Positions 1-7,128 are shown, numbered from the stretch's first letter. The stretch: 19,355 bases of DNA from Dorea sp. CAG:317 (GCA_000433535.1 FR892680.1:1-19355), one strand, 5' to 3'. Made by a program: numbers and translations. Notes: generated from the letters alone by a model not told the origin.

Positions 1-4
1 TAGA

Positions 5-21
5 GCGCGCCCATGGCGCGC
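5..21. repeat. Perfect GC-rich inverted repeat at window edge
   Basis: GCGCGCC, a 3-base spacer CAT, then GGCGCGC form a perfect 7-bp inverted repeat just beyond the rnpB terminator. It shares the 9-mer CCATGGCGC with the repeat inserted in rnpB (412-420), so it could be the edge of a related palindromic element that continues outside the window. The shared 9-mer is seen; the relationship is a guess. Confidence 0.4.
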
Positions 22-23
22 AA

Positions 24-57
24 ACACAAAAATGGTGTAACCCTTCAAGGTTACACC
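24..57 (-). terminator. Rho-independent terminator of rnpB
   Basis: On the minus strand a 9-bp perfect stem (GGTGTAACC at 34-42 pairs with GGTTACACC at 49-57) with a 6-nt loop is followed by ATTTTTGTG. It lies about 20 nt beyond the predicted 3' end of RNase P RNA, as expected for its terminator. Confidence 0.85.
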
Positions 58-77
58 ACGACTCTTCTTTATTTACT

Positions 78-576
78 TTTCAACAAGCAAGACGATAAGC
101 CGGGTTATGTCGTTGAGTAATCATCTATCTAGCCCCACCGTTACCGGTGAGATCAAGCAACCTACCTAAGACGTGACGGGCCGCCACATTGTCTTTATCC
201 GGTCTTGCTTCGGATGGGGTTTACATGTGCCCCTGCTGTTACCAGCAGGGCGGTAGTCTCTTACACTGCCCTTCCACCCTTACGTTTGCAATGAGCCACA
301 CGCCATGCTCGTAGCTCCAATCGCTTCGCTCTTCTCGCTACACGGCATTCGCCGTATGCCATGGAAAGACCAGAGACATTCATAAGTAAACTTACTATGT
401 CTCTGGTCTTTCCATGGCGCATGGCTCATTGCAAACGCGGTACATTTCTGTTGCACTGGCCTTGGAGTCGCCTCCACCGGACGTTATCCGGCATCCTGCC
501 CTGTGAAGCCCGGACTTTCCTCACCTGCTGCCTTTCGGCGTCTGCAGCTGCGATTACTTGTCTTACTTGCTGAATA
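78..576 (-). ncRNA. rnpB: RNase P RNA (M1-like, A-type) with an enlarged P12 arm
   Basis: This is the catalytic RNA of ribonuclease P, which removes 5' leaders from precursor tRNAs together with the RnpA protein. On the minus strand I see the hallmark GAGGAAAGTCCGGGCT (507-522), AGTGCAACAGAAAT (444-457), AAGGGTGGAAGGGCAGTGT, GGTAACAGCAGG, the L15 region AGGTAGGTTGCTTGATC (the GGU that contacts tRNA CCA), and a 3' part with TAGATAGATGATT and ATAACCCGGCTTATC. The P1 ends pair: CAGCAAGTAAGAC (560-572) with GTCTTGCTTGTTG (81-93), with G-U wobbles. The 5' end is set from the promoter -10 at 583-588 and the 3' end from P1, so both are approximate. At about 500 nt it is longer than the usual 350-400 nt of A-type RNAs; the excess is the P12 insertion at 283-437. 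Identity is very secure. Confidence 0.96.
283..437. repeat. Nested inverted-repeat insertion in the P12 arm of rnpB
   Basis: CGTTTGCAATGAGCCA (283-298) pairs perfectly over 16 bp with 422-437. After a 2x2 internal loop, CGCCATG (301-307) pairs with CATGGCG (413-419). Inside lies a second perfect 21-bp inverted repeat (359-379 with 397-417, core GAAAGACCAGAGACAT) whose 17-nt loop holds AGTAA-ac-TTACT. Between these sits a segment with small hairpins such as CGGC-ATTC-GCCG (343-354). The outer and inner stems share bases 413-417, so they compete. By comparison with E. coli M1 RNA, the insertion occupies P12, a helix known to vary in length. The architecture suggests insertion of a small palindromic repeat element. 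An open reading frame across it is an artefact of the RNA gene. Confidence 0.85.
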
Positions 577-582
577 AGTGCG

Positions 583-612
583 ATTATATCATATTTTACA
601 ATCCTTCGTCAA
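583..612 (-). promoter_or_regulatory. Sigma-A promoter of rnpB
   Basis: On the minus strand TTGACG (607-612) is separated by 18 bp from TATAAT (583-588). The predicted transcription start is near 576, at the 5' strand of the P1 helix. The -35 box lies inside the last codons of rnhA and the -10 just past its stop, so rnpB has its own promoter at the end of the upstream gene. Confidence 0.85.
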
Positions 613-1069
613 TGATCAGATCGTTGCCATCTGCAGCCGTCGTTGCCAAGGTATCACATCGCTCATTTTGCGGATGACCATCATGACCTTTCACCCAGAC
701 AAAGGTTACTTGATGTGCTTCTTTGGCTTGAAGAAGCCGTTTCCACAAGTCTACATTTTTCACCGGCTCATTTTTTCCACGTTTCCATCCTTTCTTCAGC
801 CAGCCGTCGATCCAGTGCTGATTAAAGGCATCTACTACGTATTTTGAATCCGAGTAAAGCGTAACTTCGCAGGGTCTGTTTAAAGCTTCCAGCCCTGCGA
901 TTACTGCCATTAATTCCATTCGATTATTCGTCGTCTTCTTATATCCTTGTGAAAGTTCTTTTGTATGAAGCTCCCCTTTGGAATCCACATACTCCAATAC
1001 TGTTCCATAGCCGCCCGGTCCGTCCGGATTCCCTCTTGCCGCTCCGTCTGTATAAATACTTACACGCAT
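596..1069 (-). CDS. rnhA: Ribonuclease HI
   Basis: Degrades the RNA strand of RNA-DNA hybrids (R-loops, Okazaki primers) in the cytoplasm. The 157-aa protein has the full RNase HI signature: YTDGAARGNPG-like start with D8, NNRMEL with E52, YSDSKYV with D74, then KGHDGHPQNERCDTLA with H129 and D139, giving the D-E-D-D metal site plus the flexible-loop histidine. The basic KKGWKRGKN stretch (about 92-100) is the handle region typical of E. coli-type RNase HI. Length matches the family. The start is supported by AGGAG 7 nt before ATG. It follows the MogA-like gene by 10 nt and probably shares its promoter. The rnpB promoter begins inside its last codons. Confidence 0.96.
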   Translation of the reverse strand: MRVSIYTDGAARGNPDGPGGYGTVLEYVDSKGELHTKELSQGYKKTTNNRMELMAVIAGLEALNRPCEVTLYSDSKYVVDAFNQHWIDGWLKKGWKRGKNEPVKNVDLWKRLLQAKEAHQVTFVWVKGHDGHPQNERCDTLATTAADGNDLIIDEGL

Positions 1070-1079
1070 ACTGCCTCTC

Positions 1080-1550
1080 CTAGACTTCCCCTTTAATCAC
1101 TTCTACGCCATGTATGATTTCCGGAAGCAGATACTCTAAACACTCTTTTACAGCCCCTGCTTTTCCCGGAAGGTTCACGATCATCACATTATTTCTCACA
1201 CCTGCTGCCGCACGATTTAACATAGAGCGTTTTGTCAATGTCATCATATGCGCACGCATTGCCTCCGGAATCCCACGGATCTCACGATCTACAACTTCTA
1301 ATGTTGCTTCCGGTGTACAGTCGCCCTGTGCGAGTCCTGCACCTCCTGTTGTCAGAATCAAGTCTGCCATCTGTCCGTCTGCCATACGCTGCATAATGGT
1401 AGACAACACCTTCTTATCCAGTGGCAGCGCTTTGGCAAATACAACCTGATGTCCCGCAGCCTCTACGATCTCGCGGATCACTTTTCCCGCTTTATCCTCT
1501 TCCTGCTCTCTGTATATTTCCGTATTTGCTGTAAGAATCGCAATTCTCAT
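1080..1550 (-). CDS. MogA/MoaB-family molybdopterin-binding protein
   Basis: Member of the MoCF_biosynth fold (MogA, MoaB, CinA N-terminus). MogA adenylylates molybdopterin before molybdenum insertion. The 156-aa protein keeps ADLILTTGGAG (about 62-72, D63) and GDCTPEAT (76-83, D77), which contain the two aspartates matching those used by MogA, and an NLPG segment near residue 125. It departs from consensus at TTGGTG (here TTGGAG), at the usual R before DxTPE (here G), and at the usual LPGSP (here LPGKAG). The start is supported by GGAGG 10 nt upstream. No other molybdenum cofactor gene is in the window, so whether it still makes Moco cannot be told. It leads a two-gene unit with rnhA. Family is secure, reaction less so. 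Confidence 0.85.
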   Translation of the reverse strand: MRIAILTANTEIYREQEEDKAGKVIREIVEAAGHQVVFAKALPLDKKVLSTIMQRMADGQMADLILTTGGAGLAQGDCTPEATLEVVDREIRGIPEAMRAHMMTLTKRSMLNRAAAGVRNNVMIVNLPGKAGAVKECLEYLLPEIIHGVEVIKGEV

Positions 1551-1595
1551 GATTATCGTACCTCCACTTATATCTTCTCTTATGCATATAGTAGA

Positions 1596-1624
1596 ATTTT
1601 AACCCTTTTACACAAAATTTGCAA
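1596..1624 (-). promoter_or_regulatory. Promoter of the MogA-like gene and rnhA
   Basis: On the minus strand TTGCAA (1619-1624), a 17-bp spacer and TAAAAT (1596-1601) precede the MogA-like start by about 45 nt. It sits immediately after the spoIVA stop codon, so this pair is separable from spoIVA's sporulation-specific expression. No terminator is visible between spoIVA and this promoter. Confidence 0.65.
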
Positions 1625-1627
1625 TCC

Positions 1628-3100
1628 TTAAATTATAATACACACCATTCCGCCGTTACTGTCATTGACAATCTTCTGCATGGTATCCTGTAGTTTGACC
1701 TGGCTTTCATCACCGATCATAGCCATTTTATTTCTCATACCGTCCATAACCAGCTCTTCCACTGACTTTCCAAAAATATTGGTACTCCAGATACCGCCTT
1801 CGCTGTCTTTTCTGTCATGAATATAAGTGATCAGATCCTGCGCCTGCTGCTCGCTTCCTACGATTGGTGCAATCTCTGTCTCTATGTTAGCGCGGATCAG
1901 ATGGATGGAAGGTGCTTCTGAATGAATTTTCACCCCATATTTCCCGCCCTGTTTGATGATTACCGGTTCTTCTAAGGTAATATCTTCTTTCTTAGGGCTT
2001 ACCACTCCGTATCCACGCATTTTCACAGAAGCAAACGCATCTTTGACTCCGTCATATTCTGTCTTCATTCCAGACAATTCTTTCATTGCTTTGATTAGTC
2101 CGTACTGTCCGTCTATTTCCATGCCTGTCAGTTCACTTAACATTTCGTAATAATAACCGTCTTCAATCTGGATGGAGACTTTTACACATCCGGTATCCAT
2201 TTCGACTGTTTCTACCTTCGCACGCTCTATATAGAGACTGTCCGCAGTCTTTAATTCTTTTACCGTATCTTTGATTTCTGAAAACTGTCCCATAATCCCT
2301 TTGATCTGTTCAATGAGATCTGTCTTGATCTTATGATCTCTGGGAAGCATTTCTACCCACTTAGGAACAAAAAACTGTATTTCGGATATTGGAAATTCAA
2401 AAAGAACTGCTTCTATAATTTTGAAAATGTCATCTTCCCTTAACTGCTCGCAATTGACCGGCATTGCTCTTACACCATATTTTTCTTCTATTTCTTCTGA
2501 AATACGCCTTGCCTCTTCTCCATATGGTTTCTTAGAATTTACCAGCACTACGAATGGTTTCCCAATGGACTGAAGCTCCCGGATTGTCTTCTCTTCCGGT
2601 TCTTCATACTGTCTTCTCTCAAGCTCCCCGATCGTTCCGTCTGTTGTCATTACGATTCCGATCGTCGCATGATCGTGAATCACCTTTCTTGTCCCTACAG
2701 CTGCTGCCTTGGTAAATGGAATCTCGTGCTCAAACCACGGGGTTTTTACCATCCGCTCCTCATTTCCTTCCACATGTCCGACAGCCCCTTCTGCCATATA
2801 CCCCACACAGTCAATCAATCGAACCTTTACCGGAATATCACCCATAAGCTTTACTTCCGCCGCCTCTTTCGGAACGAATTTCGGTTCCGTTGTCATAATC
2901 GTACGGCCGGACGCTGATTGCGGCAATTCGTCTTTCGTGCGCTCCCGATCATTTTCATCTTCCATATGAGGGAGTACCAGCACATCCATGAACCGTTTGA
3001 TAAACGTAGACTTTCCCGTACGCACCGGACCAACCACCCCTATGTAGATTTCTCCCTTTGTTCTTGCCTTTATATCACTGTACAATTGAAACGTATTCAT
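1628..3100 (-). CDS. spoIVA: Stage IV sporulation protein A (spore coat morphogenetic ATPase)
   Basis: SpoIVA assembles into a static ATP-dependent shell around the forespore and anchors coat and cortex assembly, made in the mother cell. The 490-aa protein opens MNTFQLYSDIKARTKGEIYIG and has a Walker A motif GPVRTGKST (24-32); the middle and C-terminal regions match the family and the tail ends in the hydrophobic GGMVCIII typical of SpoIVA. I chose the ATG at 3098-3100 over the in-frame ATG 42 nt upstream, because AAGGGGG (3109-3115) sits 8 nt before it and because family members begin near this point. Sigma-E control is expected from the family, but I could not find a convincing sigma-E promoter. 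Its position near gpsA and der resembles the order in Bacillus subtilis. Confidence 0.96.
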   Translation of the reverse strand: MNTFQLYSDIKARTKGEIYIGVVGPVRTGKSTFIKRFMDVLVLPHMEDENDRERTKDELPQSASGRTIMTTEPKFVPKEAAEVKLMGDIPVKVRLIDCVGYMAEGAVGHVEGNEERMVKTPWFEHEIPFTKAAAVGTRKVIHDHATIGIVMTTDGTIGELERRQYEEPEEKTIRELQSIGKPFVVLVNSKKPYGEEARRISEEIEEKYGVRAMPVNCEQLREDDIFKIIEAVLFEFPISEIQFFVPKWVEMLPRDHKIKTDLIEQIKGIMGQFSEIKDTVKELKTADSLYIERAKVETVEMDTGCVKVSIQIEDGYYYEMLSELTGMEIDGQYGLIKAMKELSGMKTEYDGVKDAFASVKMRGYGVVSPKKEDITLEEPVIIKQGGKYGVKIHSEAPSIHLIRANIETEIAPIVGSEQQAQDLITYIHDRKDSEGGIWSTNIFGKSVEELVMDGMRNKMAMIGDESQVKLQDTMQKIVNDSNGGMVCIII

Positions 3101-3108
3101 TCTAAATA

Positions 3109-3115
3109 CCCCCTT
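3109..3115 (-). promoter_or_regulatory. Ribosome binding site deciding the spoIVA start
   Basis: AAGGGGG, 8 nt before the ATG at 3098-3100. The longer reading frame starting at 3142 would place this sequence inside the coding region, so the shorter 490-aa product is preferred. Confidence 0.8.
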
Positions 3116-3180
3116 GTTCTGCTGATACCAGTTTATGTACACCCCGGGAGTTTTTAGAACCTTTTTTCTTCCTCTTAATC

Positions 3181-3603
3181 TTAAATTTCACTGTACAGAA
3201 TTCTTGCGCCTCTTTTCAGTGCTTTTGTACACAGATAAATGCAGCTGTTCAGTTCTTCTAAAACTTCTTTTTTTCTTACGAGCACTCCTTCTTTCTGTTG
3301 ATATTCCCTGCTGTTATTCCTCCGCGTCAGATAGAATTCTTCCGGTGAACACTGGAACAATTCTTCCCATCGCTTCATGATATGGAGGAATTTTTCTATC
3401 TCTCTTCGGTCTATCACAGAGAAACCGCCTTCCGTAAAACCGGTGGTAAGCTTCTTTCCGTTCCATCTTGTATTTACCCACATAAGACTGTCCTTCATAT
3501 ATTGAAATAATAAATTGGACAAAAAAACTCTCTCTGTGTCCAGCCACACATTTTCCTCTGGATTTTCTCTGGTGATCACAACTAATTGATGTGCAAGTGC
3601 CAT
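3181..3603 (-). CDS. Unrecognised 140-aa protein downstream of XRE regulator
   Basis: I do not recognise this protein. It is 140 aa, soluble-looking, with no signal peptide, membrane segment or obvious catalytic motif. The N-terminal half has a hydrophobic start (ALAHQLVVI) and aromatic residues (LLFQYMKDSLMWVNTRWNGK, about 32-51). The C-terminal half is highly charged and likely helical, with KKEVLEELNSCIYLCTKALKRG (about 111-132). The start is well supported: AGGAGGAGAGGGA directly precedes the ATG. It begins 11 nt after the XRE gene's stop codon, so the two are almost certainly co-transcribed. That arrangement fits a regulator plus effector pair, or a partner protein of the regulator, but nothing in the sequence shows a function. 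The coding call rests on the operon context and the ribosome binding site. Confidence 0.75.
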   Translation of the reverse strand: MALAHQLVVITRENPEENVWLDTERVFLSNLLFQYMKDSLMWVNTRWNGKKLTTGFTEGGFSVIDRREIEKFLHIMKRWEELFQCSPEEFYLTRRNNSREYQQKEGVLVRKKEVLEELNSCIYLCTKALKRGARILYSEI

Positions 3604-3614
3604 TCCCTCTCCTC

Positions 3615-3938
3615 CTACTCCTCTTGAGACAAACAGACATCCAGAAGTGAATAGATCAGCTTCCGTTTTTCCTGACTGATCTTACCAATCCGTTTCGTAT
3701 ACTCTGACATCCTGATCTCATAACCGTGATCTACCACTCCACAGAGAAGTTCGTCAGCAGACACCTCCAGAACATTGGCGATTTCAACAAAGGTCTCGAG
3801 GCGCGGTACTTTTTTCCCCCGCTCAATCATGCCTATGTACGACGCACTCAGATCCACCTTTTCTGCCAGTTCTTCCTGACACCATCCTTTCTCGATCCTT
3901 TTTCTGTGTATACGTTTTCCGATATCCTTCATCTCCAT
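3615..3938 (-). CDS. XRE-family helix-turn-helix regulator
   Basis: A 107-aa DNA-binding protein with one HTH_3 (Cro/C1) domain at about residues 5-65: IGKRIHRKRIEKGWCQEELAEK gives helices 1-2, and LSASYIGMIERGKKVPRLET gives the recognition helix and turn. The rest (about 70-107) is a short helical tail, probably for dimerisation, too short to be a sensor or enzyme domain. The start is set by GGAGG 7 nt before the ATG. It is the first gene of a two-gene unit with the 140-aa protein. A perfect palindrome adjacent to its -10 (3980-3992) suggests autoregulation. Targets are unknown; nearby spoIVA is a possible but untested one. Confidence 0.9.
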   Translation of the reverse strand: MEMKDIGKRIHRKRIEKGWCQEELAEKVDLSASYIGMIERGKKVPRLETFVEIANVLEVSADELLCGVVDHGYEIRMSEYTKRIGKISQEKRKLIYSLLDVCLSQEE

Positions 3939-3973
3939 AAGCAGACCTCCATTGATTGTTCCAACTTACTTAT

Positions 3974-3992
3974 AGTATAGAATTTCAAATTC
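3974..3992 (-). promoter_or_regulatory. Promoter -10 and palindromic operator of XRE gene
   Basis: On the minus strand GAATTT-G-AAATTC (3980-3992) is a perfect odd-centred palindrome immediately followed by TATACT (3974-3979), a good -10. The matching -35 is poor. A palindrome abutting the -10 is the usual place for an autorepressor of this family, so this is inferred to be the site of the XRE protein. Confidence 0.5.
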
Positions 3993-4070
3993 GGTTATTA
4001 CAGAAACTAATAGTACGCCACCCATACTACTGGTTATGTTTTTCCACGAAAATACGTGTCATTTCAACAC

Positions 4071-4100
4071 AAAAAGACACCTTGCAAAACGCAAGGTGTC
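4071..4100 (-). terminator. Rho-independent terminator after gpsA
   Basis: Perfect 10-bp stem GACACCTTGC / GCAAGGTGTC with a 5-nt loop, followed on the minus strand by a run of five T. It lies 15 nt past the gpsA stop and ends the DUF512-der-plsY-gpsA operon. Confidence 0.92.
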
Positions 4101-4115
4101 GATTTGTGACGTTTT

Positions 4116-5129
4116 CTATTTCCCCCACGGAAGAGCACTGTGCTCAGCTTTGCTGTCCCGTAACATTAATTCATCTACCGCTTCTTTTGGATCTTTTTCC
4201 TCAAACAGTACTTCATTTACCTTATCGACAATCGGAAGTGCTACACCGTATTTCTTGCCAAGCTTTGCCGCAGCCTTGGCGGAATATACACCTTCTACAA
4301 CCATCTTTACTTCCGCCATTGCCTCTTCCATTGTTTTGCCCTGTCCCATCAGGTATCCGGCTTTGCGGTTACGACTGTGTACGCTGGCACAGGTTACGAT
4401 CAGATCTCCGATTCCGGTAAGACCGGTGAAGCTTTCAATCGCTCCCCCCATCTTCACTCCTAATCTTGCAATCTCTGCAATTCCTCTTGTAATTAATGCA
4501 GCCTTCGTATTATCTCCATAGCCCATACCATCTGCAATTCCCGCTGCAAGAGCAATGACATTCTTAAGCGCTCCGCCAAGCTCCATTCCCAACATATCAG
4601 AGCTAATGTAGACACGAAATACATGATTCATGAACATCTCCTGAAGATATCTTGCTGTCTCCTCTGTCTTTGCTCCGATGACAACTGCTGTCGGAAGTCC
4701 TCTTCCCACTTCTTCTGCATGGCTTGGACCGGACAACACTGCAACATTAGCCTGTGGGATTTCTTCCTCTATCTGCTGGGAAAGAGTCATAAGTGTATCT
4801 TCCTCTATTCCCTTTGCCACATCTACAATGATCTGACCTTCCTTCACAAAAGGCTTCATGTTACGTGCAGTTCCTCTTGTAAATGCGGACGGTACTGCCA
4901 GCACGAGGAAATCTTTTTCCTTAATTGCTGTCTCCATGTCACTGGTAAATACCATATCTTCCGGAATTTTCACACCCGGCAGCTTACTTTTATGCTCCCG
5001 TTCTTTTGAAAGCATTTCCACCTCTTCTTCATTGATGGACCAGACAGTCACTTGATGCCCGTTGGAATGAAGAAGAAGCGCTAAAGCTGTTCCCCAGCTC
5101 CCGGCTCCCATTACGCCTACATTTGCCAT
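4116..5129 (-). CDS. gpsA: Glycerol-3-phosphate dehydrogenase [NAD(P)+]
   Basis: Reduces dihydroxyacetone phosphate to sn-glycerol-3-phosphate, the backbone for phospholipids. The 337-aa length is normal. The N-terminus has the dinucleotide-binding GAGSWGTALA (8-17); further on are VLSGPSHAEEV, the catalytic-lysine region GGALKNVIALAAG, and the substrate-binding RNRKAGYLMGQG. AGGAGG a few bases upstream supports the start. It follows plsY by 15 nt; the two encode consecutive steps of phosphatidic acid synthesis, so co-expression makes sense. It is the last gene before a strong terminator. Confidence 0.97.
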   Translation of the reverse strand: MANVGVMGAGSWGTALALLLHSNGHQVTVWSINEEEVEMLSKEREHKSKLPGVKIPEDMVFTSDMETAIKEKDFLVLAVPSAFTRGTARNMKPFVKEGQIIVDVAKGIEEDTLMTLSQQIEEEIPQANVAVLSGPSHAEEVGRGLPTAVVIGAKTEETARYLQEMFMNHVFRVYISSDMLGMELGGALKNVIALAAGIADGMGYGDNTKAALITRGIAEIARLGVKMGGAIESFTGLTGIGDLIVTCASVHSRNRKAGYLMGQGKTMEEAMAEVKMVVEGVYSAKAAAKLGKKYGVALPIVDKVNEVLFEEKDPKEAVDELMLRDSKAEHSALPWGK

Positions 5130-5144
5130 ACTCTTACCTCCTGA

Positions 5145-5798
5145 CTACTTTTCATTCTTATGTTTTCCGACACTTAATTTATTTTCTGTGCCGTTTAATA
5201 GCCTCTTGATATTTGCTTTATGCTTATAAAAGGCAAGCAGCATTAAACATGCCGCCACCGCATACATCTCATACAAATACGCCGGCTCCATCTGAAACCT
5301 TCCGGTCTGTCCGCAGATTATGATCTCAACGAGATATATAACTACAATCGCAAGAGAACCAAGAGACACGTAACGTGTCACCCCTACGATTCCCACAAAC
5401 GCCACGAGACAGACAAGCACCATCGGAAGACTTAAGGTGCTGATGATAAGTCCAGCTGTCGCCGCAATTCCCTTTCCACCTTTGAATTTCATATAAAACG
5501 GAAAATTATGTCCGAGAATTACGCCGGCACCTGTATACATCATAAGAAGCGGCCAGATCTCTGCCTGTGTTTTCCCATAGATGAAATACGTTGCTGCAAC
5601 AGCAAGCACACACTTAAAGCAATCCCCCAGAAATGTAATTGCTCCTGCCTTCCATCCCATCGTGCGCAGTGCATTGGTAGTTCCTGCATTCCCGCTTCCT
5701 TCTTTTCTAATATCTACGTGCTGCGTCTTCCCATAGAGATACCCCGTCTGCAGCAATCCGAACAAATAACCGATCGCCACACATATGATGCGTTCCAT
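5145..5798 (-). CDS. plsY: Acyl-phosphate:glycerol-3-phosphate acyltransferase
   Basis: Integral membrane enzyme that transfers an acyl group from acyl-phosphate to glycerol-3-phosphate, the first step of phosphatidic acid synthesis in most Gram-positives. The 217-aa protein starts MERIICVAIGYLFG and shows the family motifs: GSGNAGTTNALRTMG (near 35-49) and GHNFPFYMKFKGGKG (near 97-111), plus about five hydrophobic segments. The open frame extends 24 codons upstream, but that part overlaps the end of der and has no membrane character, so I use the ATG at 5796-5798, which leaves one base after the der stop. The ribosome binding site (AAAGGAG) lies inside der, 13 nt away, suggesting translational coupling. 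It feeds on the product of GpsA, encoded next. Confidence 0.96.
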   Translation of the reverse strand: MERIICVAIGYLFGLLQTGYLYGKTQHVDIRKEGSGNAGTTNALRTMGWKAGAITFLGDCFKCVLAVAATYFIYGKTQAEIWPLLMMYTGAGVILGHNFPFYMKFKGGKGIAATAGLIISTLSLPMVLVCLVAFVGIVGVTRYVSLGSLAIVVIYLVEIIICGQTGRFQMEPAYLYEMYAVAACLMLLAFYKHKANIKRLLNGTENKLSVGKHKNEK

Positions 5799-5799
5799 A

Positions 5800-7128
5800 C
5801 TACTGATCTTTCTCCTTTCTCTCCCGGATAAAGAACCGAAGAGATGTGCCTTTAAAGCCAAAGGCTTCACGAATCTTATTTTCCAAATATCTTGTATAGG
5901 AAAAATGCATCAATTCCTTGTCATTAACAAAAATCACGAATGTTGGCGGTTTTACCGACACCTGTGTAATATAATACAATTTCAGACGTTTTCCTTTATC
6001 AGACGGTGGCTGCTGCATCGCAACTGCCTCTGACATGATTTCATTTAACACTCCCGTTGCCACGCGAAGCGTCTGGTTGGCGATGACCATATCGATCATA
6101 TCATAGAGCTTAGGAAGTCTCTGTCCGCTCTTTGCAGATACATACATGATCTCCGCATAAGGCATAAAGGACAACACTCTTCGCACTTCTTTTTCGTACT
6201 CTCTCATGGTCTTGTCATTTTTCTCAATGGCATCCCACTTGTTTACTACGACAATGATTCCCTTTCCTCTTTCGTGAGCGATTCCTGCAATCTTAGCGTC
6301 CTGCTCGGTAACACCTTCCACTGCATCGATCACGACAAGCACTACATCAGCTCTCTCTACTGCTGTTACAGTACGGATGATACTGTATCGTTCAATCTCT
6401 TCTTTGATCTTATTCTTTCTTCGAAGTCCGGCTGTATCGATAAACACGTATTCTCTTCCGTCGTGTACAATATCCGTATCAATGGCATCTCTCGTTGTTC
6501 CGGCCACATCAGAAACAATCACCCGGTCTTCTCCCAGAAGCTTGTTGATAATGGAAGATTTTCCTACATTCGGTTTTCCTACGATCGCAACTCTCGGACG
6601 TTCATCTTCCTCTTCTTCTCCACTTTGCTCCGGAAAATACTCCGCCACTGCATCCAGCATATCACCGATTCCCAGTCTGGAAGCTGCGGATACCGGATGC
6701 GGATCACCGATTCCAAGATTGTAGAATTCATACACATCCGGCATGAATTTCTCAAAGCTGTCCACTTTATTTACAACTAATACAATTGGTTTTCCCGAAC
6801 GTCTGAGCATATCTGCCACCTTGGAGTCTGCGTCAACAAGCCCTTGTCTTACATCTGTGATAAATACGATCACATCTGCGGTATCAATGGCAATCTGTGC
6901 CTGCTCTCTCATCTGGGACAGAATCACATCCTTACTCTCCGGCTCGATACCTCCGGTATCTATGAGCGTAAATTCTTTATCCAGCCAGCTGGTATCTGCG
7001 TAAATCCGGTCTCTGGTCACTCCCGGAGTATCCTTTACGATGGAAATCTTCTCTCCAGCCAGCACATTAAAAAGTGTAGATTTTCCTACATTTGGCCTTC
7101 CTACAATGGCCACTACTGGTTTACTCAT
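5800..7128 (-). CDS. der: Ribosome-assembly GTPase Der (EngA)
   Basis: Essential double-GTPase needed for maturation of the 50S ribosomal subunit. The 442-aa protein has two tandem G domains and a C-terminal KH-like domain. G1 motifs are GRPNVGKST (10-18) and GKPNVGKSS (about 182-190); each domain also has its DTPG/DTAG-type G3 (DTGGIEP, DTAGLRR) and NKVD / NKWD G4 motifs. An acidic linker EEEEDE sits between the G domains. Length is typical. It starts 10 nt after the DUF512 gene and ends 1 nt before plsY. The order is conserved around der in Firmicutes (established for B. subtilis der-gpsA-spoIVA neighbourhood). Confidence 0.97.
   Translation of the reverse strand: MSKPVVAIVGRPNVGKSTLFNVLAGEKISIVKDTPGVTRDRIYADTSWLDKEFTLIDTGGIEPESKDVILSQMREQAQIAIDTADVIVFITDVRQGLVDADSKVADMLRRSGKPIVLVVNKVDSFEKFMPDVYEFYNLGIGDPHPVSAASRLGIGDMLDAVAEYFPEQSGEEEEDERPRVAIVGKPNVGKSSIINKLLGEDRVIVSDVAGTTRDAIDTDIVHDGREYVFIDTAGLRRKNKIKEEIERYSIIRTVTAVERADVVLVVIDAVEGVTEQDAKIAGIAHERGKGIIVVVNKWDAIEKNDKTMREYEKEVRRVLSFMPYAEIMYVSAKSGQRLPKLYDMIDMVIANQTLRVATGVLNEIMSEAVAMQQPPSDKGKRLKLYYITQVSVKPPTFVIFVNDKELMHFSYTRYLENKIREAFGFKGTSLRFFIRERKEKDQ

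Noticed and set aside
280..477. Open reading frames of 65 and 70 codons in the rnpB region
   Set aside because: They lie within the RNase P RNA and its palindromic insertion; there is no ribosome binding site, and the frames are a by-product of inverted repeats.
3101..3142. Longer SpoIVA starting at 3142 (504 aa)
   Set aside because: It would put the AAGGGGG ribosome binding site inside the gene, and the extra 14 residues do not resemble SpoIVA.
3101..3160. Sigma-E promoter for spoIVA (CATAAACT at 3132-3139 on the minus strand)
   Set aside because: The -10-like match is 6 of 8, but no acceptable -35 lies 13-15 bp upstream, so I cannot support it from sequence.
3314..3640. 108-codon minus-strand frame overlapping the XRE and 140-aa genes
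   Set aside because: Out-of-frame shadow of better-supported genes with their own ribosome binding sites.
5799..5870. 24-codon N-terminal extension of PlsY
   Set aside because: It overlaps the der 3' end, is not membrane-like and would make the protein longer than the family; the ATG at 5796-5798 gives a standard 217 aa.
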